Assembly: GCA_018267575.1 (NCBI GenBank) | Contig: JAFDYF010000001.1 | Location: forward strand, 92,364-156,363 | Length of the DNA stretch: 64,000 bases | Direction of reading: 5' to 3' | From: Bacteroidota bacterium | GTDB taxonomy: Bacteria; Bacteroidota; Bacteroidia; Chitinophagales; Chitinophagaceae | Shown here: positions 8,861 through 17,385 of the stretch, piece after piece | Position numbering within the stretch: position 1 is the first letter of the stretch | How the letters are laid out: every line of letters starts with the position of its first letter | Program-made: the position numbers and the translations under genes | The notes under the pieces: model-generated | The model's input: only the letters and a program-made list of their open reading frames with translations | What the model was told of the DNA's origin: nothing | Databases searched by the model: none

Positions 8861-10309
8861 ATGCAAACTAGTGAACTGGTAAACAATTACCATGTGGAAA
8901 ACAGCACATGGGATGAAATGTACAAGGATGCTTCTGTTAGGGACCAATACAAGGGCGTTGTGGATTTCATGCAGCAGTTGAGCATCGACGAACTGAACAA
9001 AAAAGAAGAACTGGCTCGGGGGCTGTTCATGAGCCAGGGCATTACCTTCACCGTGTACAGTAGTGGTGAGGGAATCGAAAAAATTTTCCCCTTCGATATC
9101 ATTCCCCGCATTATTACCTCTACAGAATGGAAACATATTGACGAAGGCATAAGACAGCGCCTAAAAGCATTGAACCTCTTTTTAAAGGATGTTTACAACG
9201 AGCAGTTTATTATCAAGGATGGGGTAGTTCCCGTGGAGATGATCTATAGCTGCCCACACTATCTCAGGGAAATGGTGCGCTTTCCCGTGCCACACGATAT
9301 CTATGTGCATATTGCGGGCATAGACCTGATACGTAACAACGACGGTAGTTTTTATATATTGGAAGACAATCTTCGTACACCCAGTGGCGTGAGTTACATG
9401 CTGGAGAACCGGGAAATCACCAAACGGCTTTTCCCCGACCTGTTACCGAAGAACAATGTTCGCTCGGTGATGGAGTATCCCAATATTTTACATAAAAATT
9501 TAGTGTCCCTATCGCCCAAGCAGAACGCCAATCCCACCATCGTGGTGTTGACGCCGGGCATTTACAATTCTGCTTATTTTGAACATACCACCCTTGCCAG
9601 ATTGATGGGTGTGGAACTAGTAGAAGGCCGTGACCTGACGGTGGATAACCATCGGGTGTACATGAAAACCACGGCTGGCCGCCAACAGGTGGATGTGATT
9701 TATAGAAGGGTGGATGATGAATTTTTGGACCCGCTCGTTTTTAATCCGGACAGTATGCTTGGTGTGGCAGGGCTCATGAGTGCCTATCGAAAAGGGAATG
9801 TGGCTATTGTGAACGCCATTGGAAATGGGGTAGCTGACGACAAAGCCATCTACGCCTATGTGCCTGCCATGATCAAATATTATTTGAATGAAGACCCTAT
9901 TCTGAAAAATGTGCCCACACATCAATTGGGAAATTTGGAAGAACGTGATTATGTGTTCAAGAATATGAACAAGATGGTGATCAAAAAAACCAACGAAAGT
10001 GGTGGGTATGGTATGTTGATGGGTCATACGGCCACCGAAGAAGAAATCATCAAATATCAGGCAGAGATTGTCAAGGACCCACGACAATATATTGCACAGC
10101 CCATTATCAGTTTGTCATCCGCACCTTGCTATATGAATGGGCAGTTGGTGCCTAGACGGGTTGACCTTCGTCCCTATGCGCTTTGCGGTCCCGGAGGAAT
10201 TGAGATTGTACCCGGTGGGCTCACAAGGGTTGCCTTAAAAGAAGGGTCACTAGTGGTGAACTCTTCGCAAGGCGGGGGAAGCAAGGACACTTGGGTGCTA
10301 GCTGTTTAA
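8861..10309 (+). CDS. Circularly permuted ATP-grasp protein (type 2)
   Basis: A 482-residue cytoplasmic protein of the circularly permuted ATP-grasp family (older names DUF404/DUF407). It has an RIITSTEWKHIDEGIRQR block, the HIAGIDLIRNNDGSFYILEDNLRTPSG block with the metal-binding region, SYMLENRE, and late KPNESGGYG-like KKTNESGGYGM, VAQP-like IAQPIISLS and RRVDLRPYAL segments. The family is predicted to form amide bonds using ATP. I start at the ATG at 8861 (MQTSELVNNY); the 29 upstream residues are hydrophobic with no homology. It heads a set with an alpha-E protein and a transglutaminase, a grouping known from many bacteria, proposed to make or edit a peptide. The substrate is unknown. 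Confidence 0.88.
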   Translation: MQTSELVNNYHVENSTWDEMYKDASVRDQYKGVVDFMQQLSIDELNKKEELARGLFMSQGITFTVYSSGEGIEKIFPFDIIPRIITSTEWKHIDEGIRQRLKALNLFLKDVYNEQFIIKDGVVPVEMIYSCPHYLREMVRFPVPHDIYVHIAGIDLIRNNDGSFYILEDNLRTPSGVSYMLENREITKRLFPDLLPKNNVRSVMEYPNILHKNLVSLSPKQNANPTIVVLTPGIYNSAYFEHTTLARLMGVELVEGRDLTVDNHRVYMKTTAGRQQVDVIYRRVDDEFLDPLVFNPDSMLGVAGLMSAYRKGNVAIVNAIGNGVADDKAIYAYVPAMIKYYLNEDPILKNVPTHQLGNLEERDYVFKNMNKMVIKKTNESGGYGMLMGHTATEEEIIKYQAEIVKDPRQYIAQPIISLSSAPCYMNGQLVPRRVDLRPYALCGPGGIEIVPGGLTRVALKEGSLVVNSSQGGGSKDTWVLAV

Positions 10310-10316
10310 GTTGAGA

Positions 10317-10422
10317 GGTAATTTGGAATTAGGAATTGGGCTGATGAATGGAAAATCCTGCATTGAGCCTTTAGCGTTAAGCTTTGTGCCCGTTGTATTC
10401 TTTGCGTCCTTTGTGTGAAACA
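10317..10422. repeat. Intergenic repeat remnants between ATP-grasp and alpha-E genes
   Basis: The gap carries two short pieces that recur elsewhere in the window: a GGAATTAGGAATTGGG block (about 10325-10340) and, at about 10385-10422, a TTCTTTGCGTCCTTTGTGTG block related in reverse to the sequence near 57516-57552. They are probably decayed copies of dispersed noncoding repeats. They separate the two genes by 128 bases, so the alpha-E gene may rely on readthrough. Confidence 0.4.
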
Positions 10423-10437
10423 AAAAAAATCGAACGC

Positions 10438-11370
10438 ATGCTGAGTAGAGTTGCTGATAGTCTTTATTGGATGAGCCGTTACTTGGAAAGAACGGATGGC
10501 ATTTTGCGGATGCTGAAAATCAACTATGCATCCTCGCAGGATGAGCTGACCGCATTTTCCTGGAAACCAGCGCTCCGGATTTTTACGTATATGGGCGAAG
10601 AGGAAATCAATGCCATTGCCCACAAGACAAGGGACGTGATCCAATACATGGTTACCGACAAAGAGAACCCAAACTCCGTCATGAACATTGTGACACATGC
10701 ACGAGAAAATGCAAGGAGCGTTCAGGACCATATCACCAAGGAAATGTGGCAATGCCTAAACGATTTTTATCATACCGTACGCAACGAAAGGTTGGTGCAA
10801 TGGATCAATAAAGAAGACCCCATAACCGTGCTGGACGTACTGATCAAACAGGGAGTTCTCTATTATGGTACTATGGATATTACCATGGCGCGGGGCGAAG
10901 GTTATGCATTTATCAATATCGGTAAGTTTCTGGAACGGGGTGTGCAGTCCGCCGATATATTGGATATCAAGTTCAGCGACATGGATTATGATTTCACCAA
11001 GACAGATACCACCTACTGGAAATATCTGTTGCTATCCATTTCAGGATATGAACTCTACCTGAAAACCTATAGGAGTGGCTTTGACGCAAAAAATATTGTG
11101 GAGCAGATTGTGCTTAACAAAGATTTTCCAAGATCCATCATTTATTCGATCAACCAACTGAACCGATATTTTACCCGGCTCAAAACAGAAGGGAATGCAG
11201 CCGCCTTCAACAAAATTGAATTTATGATTGGCAAGCTTCGGAGCGAGGTCAATTATTCCACTGTGGATATGATACAACAGAGGGGACTACATAACTACCT
11301 GACCAGCTTAAAAGAAGAGCTTTCTGATATCGCCAATGCGCTCAGTCAAAATTATTTTGCATACTCTTAG
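10438..11370 (+). CDS. Alpha-E domain-containing protein
   Basis: A 310-residue, all-helical cytoplasmic protein of the alpha-E family (DUF403). The start MLSRVADSLYWMSRYLERTD is the family's standard opening, and the middle has the conserved ENARSVQDHITKEMW and the end YSTVDMIQQRGLHNYL. The family nearly always accompanies circularly permuted ATP-grasp and transglutaminase genes and is thought to take part in the same predicted peptide-forming pathway, possibly as a scaffold or helper; no reaction is proven. The 18 residues that an upstream ATG would add have no homology and overlap a repeat-like stretch, so I start at 10438. Confidence 0.9.
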   Translation: MLSRVADSLYWMSRYLERTDGILRMLKINYASSQDELTAFSWKPALRIFTYMGEEEINAIAHKTRDVIQYMVTDKENPNSVMNIVTHARENARSVQDHITKEMWQCLNDFYHTVRNERLVQWINKEDPITVLDVLIKQGVLYYGTMDITMARGEGYAFINIGKFLERGVQSADILDIKFSDMDYDFTKTDTTYWKYLLLSISGYELYLKTYRSGFDAKNIVEQIVLNKDFPRSIIYSINQLNRYFTRLKTEGNAAAFNKIEFMIGKLRSEVNYSTVDMIQQRGLHNYLTSLKEELSDIANALSQNYFAYS

Positions 11371-11486
11371 CACTAGGGTAAAAGGTATATGGTTGAGGGT
11401 AAGAGGAATACTCAAATAAATTATCAATAAAAGTTTTCAAACTATTTTACATTTGGAAGCTTAACTAAAATAGCAATCAATAGCTG

Positions 11487-12443
11487 ATGCCGCGTTTCAA
11501 GATCCACCACCTGACGAAGTATACCTATCTTTCTCCTGTAAGGGACAGTGCCAACCAGATCTTACTATACCCTTTCAACGATTCCTATCAGGAAGTGGTC
11601 AAACACGAACTTAATATTACAGGCGAACCTCATGTGGATGTGTATCATGATTATTATGGCAATGAAGTAGGATCATTTATGAATTCGCAACCTCATGATG
11701 AACTAGTGATTGACCTGTTGACGGAAGTGATCACCCACCCACACCCTGAAGCTAAGGATGATCGACCCGTAGCAGAACAGTGGGCAGAAATACAAAATAT
11801 CTCAACACAATATCCTTATATCGATTTTTTGAAACCAGAAAACTTCAATGCCCATCAAGACTTGGCAGCGAGTGTGGAATCGATGGGCTCTGTATCCTGC
11901 ACCCCTTTGCAGGCAGCCAAAAAAATGAGCGGGTTCATCTTCGAAAACTTCAACTATATCAAGGGCATAACCAGTGTAGAAACCACCTTGGACGAAGTAT
12001 GGAAACTGAAGGCAGGCGTTTGTCAGGACTTTGCGCATGTACTTTTGGAAATGCTAAAGACAATCAAGATCCCTGCCCGCTATGTGAGTGGCTATATCTG
12101 TCCCAATAAAACGGGGCTTCGCGGTGAGGGCGCCACACATGCCTGGGTTGAAGCCTATATCCCTTTTTATGGTTGGCTGGGTCTAGACCCTACCAATAAT
12201 TGTATTGTTGACGATCTTCACGTGAGGTTGGCTATTGGCAGAAGTTTTAATGATTGCTCTCCGGTAAGGGGAACCTACAAAGGAACATCGACCCATTCTT
12301 TGGAAGTGGGTGTGGCTGTTTCTTACGAAGATGGAAGAACCAGTCATGAAGCACCTACCGTATTGACCCCGCAGCCGCAAACTCCCGGTGTGAATGTAAA
12401 TTCTTATAGAAAATATATGGAGATGATACAGCAGCAACAGTGA
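11487..12443 (+). CDS. Transglutaminase family protein, predicted peptidase
   Basis: A 318-residue protein with a bacterial transglutaminase-like N-terminal beta domain (about 1-90) and a papain-like transglutaminase core. The catalytic triad is visible: Cys about 178 in GVCQDFAH, His about 217 in ATHAWVEAY and Asp about 234 in GLDPTNN. No signal peptide, so it is cytoplasmic. Family members in this genomic setting are thought to cut or cross-link amide bonds rather than act as eukaryotic transglutaminases. It is the third gene of the ATP-grasp/alpha-E/transglutaminase set, 116 bases after alpha-E. The usual fourth partner, an Anbu-type proteasome-like peptidase, is not present in the window. 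Confidence 0.9.
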   Translation: MPRFKIHHLTKYTYLSPVRDSANQILLYPFNDSYQEVVKHELNITGEPHVDVYHDYYGNEVGSFMNSQPHDELVIDLLTEVITHPHPEAKDDRPVAEQWAEIQNISTQYPYIDFLKPENFNAHQDLAASVESMGSVSCTPLQAAKKMSGFIFENFNYIKGITSVETTLDEVWKLKAGVCQDFAHVLLEMLKTIKIPARYVSGYICPNKTGLRGEGATHAWVEAYIPFYGWLGLDPTNNCIVDDLHVRLAIGRSFNDCSPVRGTYKGTSTHSLEVGVAVSYEDGRTSHEAPTVLTPQPQTPGVNVNSYRKYMEMIQQQQ

Positions 12444-12492
12444 GGGTTTGGGGTAATTAGGAATAAGGTATTGGATCATTATCCAAATACTC

Positions 12493-12762
12493 TTACCCTT
12501 CATATTGTTCCTTGAGCAATTTTAATTGACCTTTACAGGAGTCTAATTCTGCTTTTATATTCGCGATTTCAGCTTTCCTATCCTCTTCTTCAAACTTGGC
12601 CATATCGCATTGTTGTAGATGTGCTGTCAATAATTTGGACATATATTGCACAGCGTCGAAAATATCGACCATGCCGCCAAACATTTTTTCCATTTCTTCT
12701 TTTGTAGTAGCGAAATTGTTGTTTGAGCCGCTGATTGAATTGATAATGACCATTTTTTTCAT
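12493..12762 (-). CDS. Small coiled-coil protein of unknown function
   Basis: An 89-residue protein that I do not recognise. Residues about 1-40 include an amphipathic part with GGMVDIFDAVQYMSKLL; residues about 55-87 are a charged heptad-like helix (EEEDRKAEIANIKAELDSC...) typical of a coiled coil. It faces away from an XRE regulator (12956) across a 193-base gap with a shared control region, and that regulator also has a C-terminal coiled coil, so the two proteins may interact. This is inference from layout. A TATTTTTG box on this strand (12894-12887) lies 125 bases upstream. Confidence 0.6.
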   Translation of the reverse strand: MKKMVIINSISGSNNNFATTKEEMEKMFGGMVDIFDAVQYMSKLLTAHLQQCDMAKFEEEDRKAEIANIKAELDSCKGQLKLLKEQYEG

Positions 12763-12886
12763 TTTATAAGATTAAAAAATTGGTTGCTGATAACGTTTAT
12801 TGATAAAGTCAGAAAGAAGTCTTGTTTGCTTCTTTCCATCCTACTTTTTTAAAAAATATTTTTGCTTTATCTTTCCTAACAAAAGA

Positions 12887-12930
12887 CAAAAATAAAATAG
12901 AATAATTGTATAAATACACAAAAATTGTAT
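12887..12930. promoter_or_regulatory. Divergent control region with direct ATTGTAT repeats
   Basis: Two identical ATTGTAT heptamers (12905-12911 and 12924-12930) lie 19 bases apart, about two helical turns, just upstream of the XRE gene. They are plausible operator half-sites for that regulator. On the minus strand, TATTTTTG (12894-12887) is a -7 element for the coiled-coil gene. No protein-DNA evidence exists; this is pattern only. Confidence 0.4.
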
Positions 12931-12955
12931 TTTTTGTCCACAAAAAACATATTTA

Positions 12956-13363
12956 TTGGATATATTTAAAAAAAATCTCAAGTTTTTAAGAGAACGCAGA
13001 GGGGTGAAACAGAGTGATATGTTGGCTGAATTGGGTTTTAAACCAAGCAGGTGGAATAGCTACGAAAAATTGGGTGCGGAACCCAAATATATTGACCTAA
13101 TTAAAATTGCATCCTACTTTGATACCAGTATTGATGATTTGCTGACCAGGGATATTGAGGTAAATCAATTGAAAGACACTTTATTGAAGCCTTACGAAAC
13201 AGAAAATATTGGAAATACAATGGCGAATGAAACTTGCAAAAAGTGCGAGTACAAAGATGAAATTATCAAGGCAAAAAATGGAGAAATAGAAGCGTTGAAA
13301 GCAGCACTGGAACATGCAGAGAAACGATTGCTTAGTCCAATAGATAAAAAAAACAAGAAATGA
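12956..13363 (+). CDS. XRE-family transcriptional regulator
   Basis: A 135-residue DNA-binding protein. Residues about 4-62 form a lambda-repressor-like helix-turn-helix: FLRERRGVKQSDMLAELGF...WNSYEKLGAEPKYIDLIKIASYFDTSIDDLL. After a spacer with two cysteines (ETCKKCEYKDE) the C-terminus is a lysine- and glutamate-rich coiled coil (KNGEIEALKAALEHAEKRL). The start is a TTG at 12956, the only start that keeps the full first helix; no ATG is available in frame before the HTH. It is probably autoregulated through the ATTGTAT repeats. It ends 4 bases before the stop of the convergent desaturase gene. Confidence 0.85.
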   Translation: MDIFKKNLKFLRERRGVKQSDMLAELGFKPSRWNSYEKLGAEPKYIDLIKIASYFDTSIDDLLTRDIEVNQLKDTLLKPYETENIGNTMANETCKKCEYKDEIIKAKNGEIEALKAALEHAEKRLLSPIDKKNKK

Positions 13364-13366
13364 TTG

Positions 13367-14212
13367 CTATTTTTCTTCACTAAATTTTGCACCCACCGGT
13401 GGCCGGTACTCATCAAAAGGAATGGTCAGGAGTTTTTTGATGCGATTGTTTTCTTCTTCTTTCATATAAATATCGATACCAAAATGCAATTGGTTGGTAT
13501 CCTCCACATAAACATAGGTACCAAAAATGCGGTCCCAGAAAGTAAAAATATTGCCGTAGTTGGTATCCGTCAAAGGCTGGGTATAGTGATGGTGTACTTT
13601 GTGCAGGTTGGGTGAAACGATGAGCCAGCAAATGCTTTTATCCAACCATTTTGGCAAAGAAATATTGGCATGATTGAATTGCGACAATACCACCGAAAGA
13701 GATTGATATAGAAATACCAGCCAGATGGGGGCTCCCGCCACCAATACGGCAATTAAGGTAAAGATTGCCCTGAACACAGATTCTCCTGGATGATGACGGT
13801 TGGCCGTGGTGGTATCCACCCAAGTATCGGTATGATGGATGATATGGAATTTCCACATCCATTTAATTTTATGTTCCAACCAATGGATAAGCCAGGCACT
13901 GATCAGATCGAGAATCAGTAAGCCAATTATCACAAACAACCATAAGTGAAGTGGGAAGATATAGAGCAAACCGAATTGGTTTGCACTACAATAATCGGAG
14001 GCCTTCACAATCATTGCTGCAAATGCAAAATTGATGATGACCGTCGTGAAGGTGAAGAAAAGGTTCAATCCGGCATGGCGATATTTTTGGTATTTGAAAC
14101 CGAACATGGGAATGATACCCTCCAAAACCCAAAAGAAAACCAGACCGCCAATCAAAATCAGCGAGCGTTGCCATGATTGGATATGCTGAAAAAATTGAAC
14201 TATACTATCCAT
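13367..14212 (-). CDS. Sterol desaturase / fatty acid hydroxylase family membrane enzyme
   Basis: A 281-residue integral membrane protein with four to five hydrophobic segments (about 17-37, 47-70, 85-107, 150-175). The di-iron histidine boxes of the family are present: HWLEH (about 112-116), HIIHH (about 124-128) and HKVHHHY (about 204-210), plus the spaced NRHHPGE motif. Members hydroxylate or desaturate lipids or carotenoids, using O2. The exact substrate cannot be read from sequence. It is followed on the same strand, after 24 bases, by nothing; the DUF2007 gene lies upstream at 14237 and the two are likely co-transcribed. Confidence 0.88.
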   Translation of the reverse strand: MDSIVQFFQHIQSWQRSLILIGGLVFFWVLEGIIPMFGFKYQKYRHAGLNLFFTFTTVIINFAFAAMIVKASDYCSANQFGLLYIFPLHLWLFVIIGLLILDLISAWLIHWLEHKIKWMWKFHIIHHTDTWVDTTTANRHHPGESVFRAIFTLIAVLVAGAPIWLVFLYQSLSVVLSQFNHANISLPKWLDKSICWLIVSPNLHKVHHHYTQPLTDTNYGNIFTFWDRIFGTYVYVEDTNQLHFGIDIYMKEEENNRIKKLLTIPFDEYRPPVGAKFSEEK

Positions 14213-14236
14213 GGTCGATTTAAAATATTAAGAAGA

Positions 14237-14644
14237 TTATTCCTCGGTCGGTAGCTCTTCCAACTTAAACCCACAGGTGCCGCATTGAAAATATTTTTTT
14301 ACCTCTGCTTCCTGCCCATTGACCAGCCTGAATTTCAATTTCTCCCAAAATCCGGTTGGCTTTTGTACTAGCACTACCTGGTTCAGCGTATGTTGATGAC
14401 AGTTGGGGCAGGCAATTGTTTGTAAAAATTCATTGTCGGAGGCATCCAAGATTTTGGTAGCAAGGTCCCATTGCCGTTTATCCACCATCAGTTTCATGCC
14501 ACCAATGGCGGGGCTCAGTAAAGGATCGATGGTAATGGTATATTCATCCTTGATATAGCAGTTGATGCCCTTTTCTTTTAAAATCGAAAGTTGCATGTTC
14601 GCTTTTAGGTAATTATCGTATGATCGCAACTGAACTAAATCCAT
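14237..14644 (-). CDS. DUF2007 protein with C-terminal zinc ribbon
   Basis: A 135-residue cytoplasmic protein. Residues about 1-70 match DUF2007 (putative signal-transducing domain), seen in LVQLRSYDNYLKANMQLSIL, GINCYIKDEY and GGMKLMV. The C-terminal half carries two CxxC pairs, CPNCHQH (about 79-82) and CGTCGF (about 122-125), which would form a zinc ribbon. Function is unknown. It ends 24 bases before the desaturase start on the same strand, which suggests a two-gene operon. Confidence 0.8.
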   Translation of the reverse strand: MDLVQLRSYDNYLKANMQLSILKEKGINCYIKDEYTITIDPLLSPAIGGMKLMVDKRQWDLATKILDASDNEFLQTIACPNCHQHTLNQVVLVQKPTGFWEKLKFRLVNGQEAEVKKYFQCGTCGFKLEELPTEE

Positions 14645-14795
14645 CCTTGAAGTTAAATCAATTTTATCTATTATTCTGGATCAGATGGGTTTGAGGTAGA
14701 GAACGAAGGCTTAAGGTGTAAGGTGTAAGGTATGAGACCCGATTGTTGGAAAGTCAGTACACCGGGAAGTAGTGCCTCTTGTATATTTCCTATTT

Positions 14796-14927
14796 GACCC
14801 TCATTTGCCTATGATTCTATGTGGTGAATATCTATCAGTATGGTGTAAGGATTGAGGTATAGGGTGTAAGGAAGAAAGCAAGTCTCGACTTTTCAACTAC
14901 CCTGCGCCTCCACGTTTCAGCGGTCAT
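14796..14927. repeat. Composite noncoding repeat, right-hand part
   Basis: GCCTATGATTCTATGTGGTG followed by AATATCTAT (to 14835), then a GGGTGTAAGGAAGA...CTCAACTAC-type block ending in CCTGCGCCTCCACGTTTCAG and CGG. The same two blocks in the same order are found at 57381-57508. This copy lacks the left part that begins with ACCACATA. Confidence 0.6.
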
Positions 14928-15091
14928 CCAATTCAATGAGTTCTCTTATGTGCCTAATATGCCTTATGTGGTTCAAAACACTTAAGCATCTATCAGGTTT
15001 TTTACCACAGAGGTAAAACACAGAGAGGTTTAGGGAGTAAGGAGTCAATAGTCTTAAGTTCGGAGTCGGGAGTGACTTGGGGATATTACAA

Positions 15092-15200
15092 AACGAAAAC
15101 ACTTACCACATAAGCACATAGAAGTGGAAATAGTATCCCAAAATTTCAGGTCTCCCTTTGTGACCCTATGTGCCTATGATTCTATGTAGTGAATATCTCC
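15092..15200. repeat. Composite noncoding repeat, left-hand part
   Basis: Begins AACGAAAACACTTACCACAT and continues with AAGCACATAGAA, has TATCCCAAA in the middle and ends CCTATGATTCTATGTAGTGA. It aligns with 57289-57415. CACATAGAA near the left end and TTCTATGTAGTG near the right end are inverted, so the unit can fold as a long imperfect hairpin. Confidence 0.6.
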
Positions 15201-15225
15201 TCACTAAGAGTTTAGGGTAAAAAAA

Positions 15226-15246
15226 AATCCCGCATTTTGCGGGATT
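15226..15246 (-). terminator. Rho-independent terminator of dnaN
   Basis: A perfect 9-bp stem AATCCCGCA / TGCGGGATT (15226-15234 with 15238-15246) with a 3-base loop. Read on the minus strand it is followed by a run of T (complement of 15219-15227). It lies 27 bases past the dnaN stop codon. Confidence 0.85.
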
Positions 15247-15273
15247 CAATATTATCCAAAAAGCGATTTCAAA

Positions 15274-16389
15274 CTATGCGTTGAGCATTAAAGGCATTAC
15301 CAGCATCAGTAGTTCCTCATTCTCTTCCTGCTCCATGGGTTTGATGATGCCCGCTTTGGTCGGGGTTGAAAGTTCAATCCTAATCTCATCAGAATCTGTG
15401 GCACTCAACATCTCAATCAAAAATCGAGCGTTGAAAGCAATGGCCAAATCCTCCCCATCGTATTGACATTTCATCCTTTCATTTCCTTCAAATGAAAAAT
15501 CAACATCCTGTGCAGCCAATTGCAGTTCGCTGCCCTGTATATTTAATACCACTTGGTTTGTACTCTTATTACTAAAAATACTCACCCGGCGCAAGGCACT
15601 TTGGAAATCGGTGCGGCTCACAACCAGTTTATACGGATTATCAGAAGGGATCACCACTTTATAGTCTGGGAACCTTGCATCAATCAGGCGGCAGCTCATC
15701 GAGGTTGTGCCATGCACTACAAAAAGATGGTTACTGTTATAGCTGATGGTAATCTCATCTTCGTTCAATGGCAGAGCCGATTTCAGTAAGTTCAAAGGTT
15801 TTTTGGGAACGATGAGCGAATCTGTTTTTGGGCAGCTTACATCGGTGCGCCTATATTTTACCAAACGGTGTGCATCAGTTGCCACAAACTGCAAGCCCTT
15901 ATTGTCCATTTCGAAATACACCCCGGTCATGGCTGGCCGAAGGTCATCGGTGCTAACAGCGAACAGGGTTTTGTTGATGGCCGTTACCAAGGCAGATGAG
16001 GTGGTTGTAAAAGAACTGGTATCATCAGCAGCAGGTTCTTTCGGAAAATTGTCTGGGTTTTCGCCCATTACCTTATACTTACCATTATCACTGGTAATCT
16101 CAACAGAAAAATTCTTGTCAATATTAAAAGTCAGCGGTTGGTCAGCTATATTTTTTAATGAGTCGATAAGGATTTTGGCCGGTATGCACACTTTTCCGCT
16201 ATCCTTTGCCTCAATATCCAGATGGATTTTCATCACGGTTTCCAGATCCGTGGCTACTACGGTGAGCTTGCTTTTTTCAACTTCAAATAAAAAATCTTCT
16301 AAAATCGGCAATACCGTGTTGGCATTGATAACCCCGCTGATCTGTTGCAGTTGTTTCAATAATGCGGAAGAGGAAACGATGAACTTCAT
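15274..16389 (-). CDS. dnaN: DNA polymerase III beta sliding clamp
   Basis: A 371-residue sliding clamp that encircles DNA and tethers the replicative polymerase. The three beta-clamp domains are seen in order: MKFIVSSSALLKQLQQISGV at the start, RPAMTGVYFEM and FVATDAHRLVKYRR at the second-domain start and middle, and a C-terminal LVMPLMLNA (the usual end is a similar hydrophobic strand with MPMR-like residues). Start is at 16389; the frame runs open 22 residues further with no homology. On the minus strand ATTG and TAGTTTCG with 18 bases between are a possible promoter. Monocistronic, with its own terminator. Confidence 0.95.
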   Translation of the reverse strand: MKFIVSSSALLKQLQQISGVINANTVLPILEDFLFEVEKSKLTVVATDLETVMKIHLDIEAKDSGKVCIPAKILIDSLKNIADQPLTFNIDKNFSVEITSDNGKYKVMGENPDNFPKEPAADDTSSFTTTSSALVTAINKTLFAVSTDDLRPAMTGVYFEMDNKGLQFVATDAHRLVKYRRTDVSCPKTDSLIVPKKPLNLLKSALPLNEDEITISYNSNHLFVVHGTTSMSCRLIDARFPDYKVVIPSDNPYKLVVSRTDFQSALRRVSIFSNKSTNQVVLNIQGSELQLAAQDVDFSFEGNERMKCQYDGEDLAIAFNARFLIEMLSATDSDEIRIELSTPTKAGIIKPMEQEENEELLMLVMPLMLNA

Positions 16390-16644
16390 GCTCTTTTCTG
16401 TTTGAGGCGAAACTACTGATTTTAAATTAATGGCAATGCGGTTTGGGTTTTGCACATCCGATTGTTAATTATATGTGACTAAGATGGGCCAATCCCAATT
16501 CTATATTTCAATAACCCCTCTTAGGTGGGTCGCTGCTTGGGAGATATTGGGACTAGAAGCTGATTTTCCACCAAGGTAGCGCATTTTTTAGCCTCAAATC
16601 GATGTAGAACCCTCACCCCATATTACTCCATAAAACCACTTCCC

Positions 16645-16652
16645 TACATTTG
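16645..16652 (+). promoter_or_regulatory. Probable -7 element of recX
   Basis: TACATTTG is a full TAnnTTTG match and ends only 7 bases before the recX ATG at 16660. Transcription would begin at or beside the start codon, implying a leaderless or nearly leaderless message. No TTTG partner is seen upstream. Confidence 0.4.
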
Positions 16653-16659
16653 TATAAGG

Positions 16660-17145
16660 ATGATGGTAAAGAAACATTTGACCAAAGAACAGGCCCTGCA
16701 AAAGGCAAAGCATTATTGTGCCTATCAGGAACGCAGCCATAGCGAAGTAAAGGAGAAATTATATTCCTTAGGACTCTGGAAAAAAGAGGTGGAAGAAGCC
16801 ATTTCACAATTGATTGAAGAGAACTATCTAAATGAAGAACGGTTTGCCATTGCTTTTGCCGGTGGCAAGTTCCGAACAAAACATTGGGGCAGGACAAAAA
16901 TCAAATACGAGCTGCAGCAGAAAAGGGTAAGTATCTATTGCATCAACAAAGCGATGAAGCAGATTGATGAATCGGACTATAAAAACAGGTTGGAAATGTT
17001 GGGGGAGGAAAAATGGAAATCATTGAAAGGGGAAAAAAATATTTTTATCAAGAAAAGAAAAACGCAGGATTATCTATTGCAAAAAGGGTATGAACATGGG
17101 CTCGTTAGCGGGTTTTTAAAAACTTGTAATCAAAAGGAAGAATAA
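16660..17145 (+). CDS. recX: Recombination regulator RecX
   Basis: A 161-residue helical protein that limits RecA filaments. It consists of three-helix RecX repeats: ALQKAKHYCAYQERSHSEVKEKL with LWKKEVEEAISQLIEENYLNEERFA is the diagnostic first pair, then GRTKIKYELQQKRVS, and a more divergent last repeat (KRKTQDYLLQKGYEHGLVSGFL). Size is usual for Bacteroidota. MM at the start gives two possible ATGs at 16660 and 16663. recA is not in the window. The hicBA genes follow on the same strand after 24 bases, but read as a separate unit. Confidence 0.9.
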   Translation: MMVKKHLTKEQALQKAKHYCAYQERSHSEVKEKLYSLGLWKKEVEEAISQLIEENYLNEERFAIAFAGGKFRTKHWGRTKIKYELQQKRVSIYCINKAMKQIDESDYKNRLEMLGEEKWKSLKGEKNIFIKKRKTQDYLLQKGYEHGLVSGFLKTCNQKEE

Positions 17146-17169
17146 GTAAATTTGATAAAATATAGATAG

Positions 17170-17385
17170 ATGAGTTTACAACTTGAATTTATCGTTTGGA
17201 AAGAAGGCAACCACTATGTGGCACAGTGCTTAAATATAGATATTTCAAGTTTCGGGGATTCCAAAAAAGAGGCTTTGGGTAATTTACAAGAAGCGGTAGA
17301 GCTCTATTTTGAAGATGGTTCGAGTACTGATATTACTATTGTTGAAAACCCAGAATTGGTTCATTCTACTATAGATAATGCCTAA
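17170..17385 (+). CDS. hicB: HicB-family antitoxin
   Basis: A 71-residue protein with the HicB partial RNase H-like fold: FIVWKEGNHYVAQCLNIDISSFGDSKKEALGNLQEAVELYFED is the family's signature. It should bind and neutralise HicA. It lacks a separate C-terminal ribbon-helix-helix DNA-binding domain, so it belongs to the short HicB type. The gene order is hicB then hicA, with an 8-base overlap, the reverse of the E. coli arrangement but common in other phyla. Confidence 0.88.
   Translation: MSLQLEFIVWKEGNHYVAQCLNIDISSFGDSKKEALGNLQEAVELYFEDGSSTDITIVENPELVHSTIDNA

Larger units (their letters stand above)
14645..15273. other. Gene-free stretch filled with dispersed repeats
   Basis: No gene is supported in these 629 bases. 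They contain a GTGTAAGG-rich tract (14703-14735), a partial copy of a composite repeat (14796-14927), a CCACAGAGG/ACACAGAG piece (15003-15035), a second fuller copy (15092-15200), and the dnaN terminator (15226-15246). The same composite occurs at 57289-57508. Confidence 0.65.

Noticed and set aside
12215..12230. CACGTG sequence in the transglutaminase gene, considered as a parS site
   Set aside because: Only the core six bases match; the flanking bases do not.
15746..16405. 219-codon frame antisense to dnaN
   Set aside because: Complete overlap with dnaN; no homology and no promoter.
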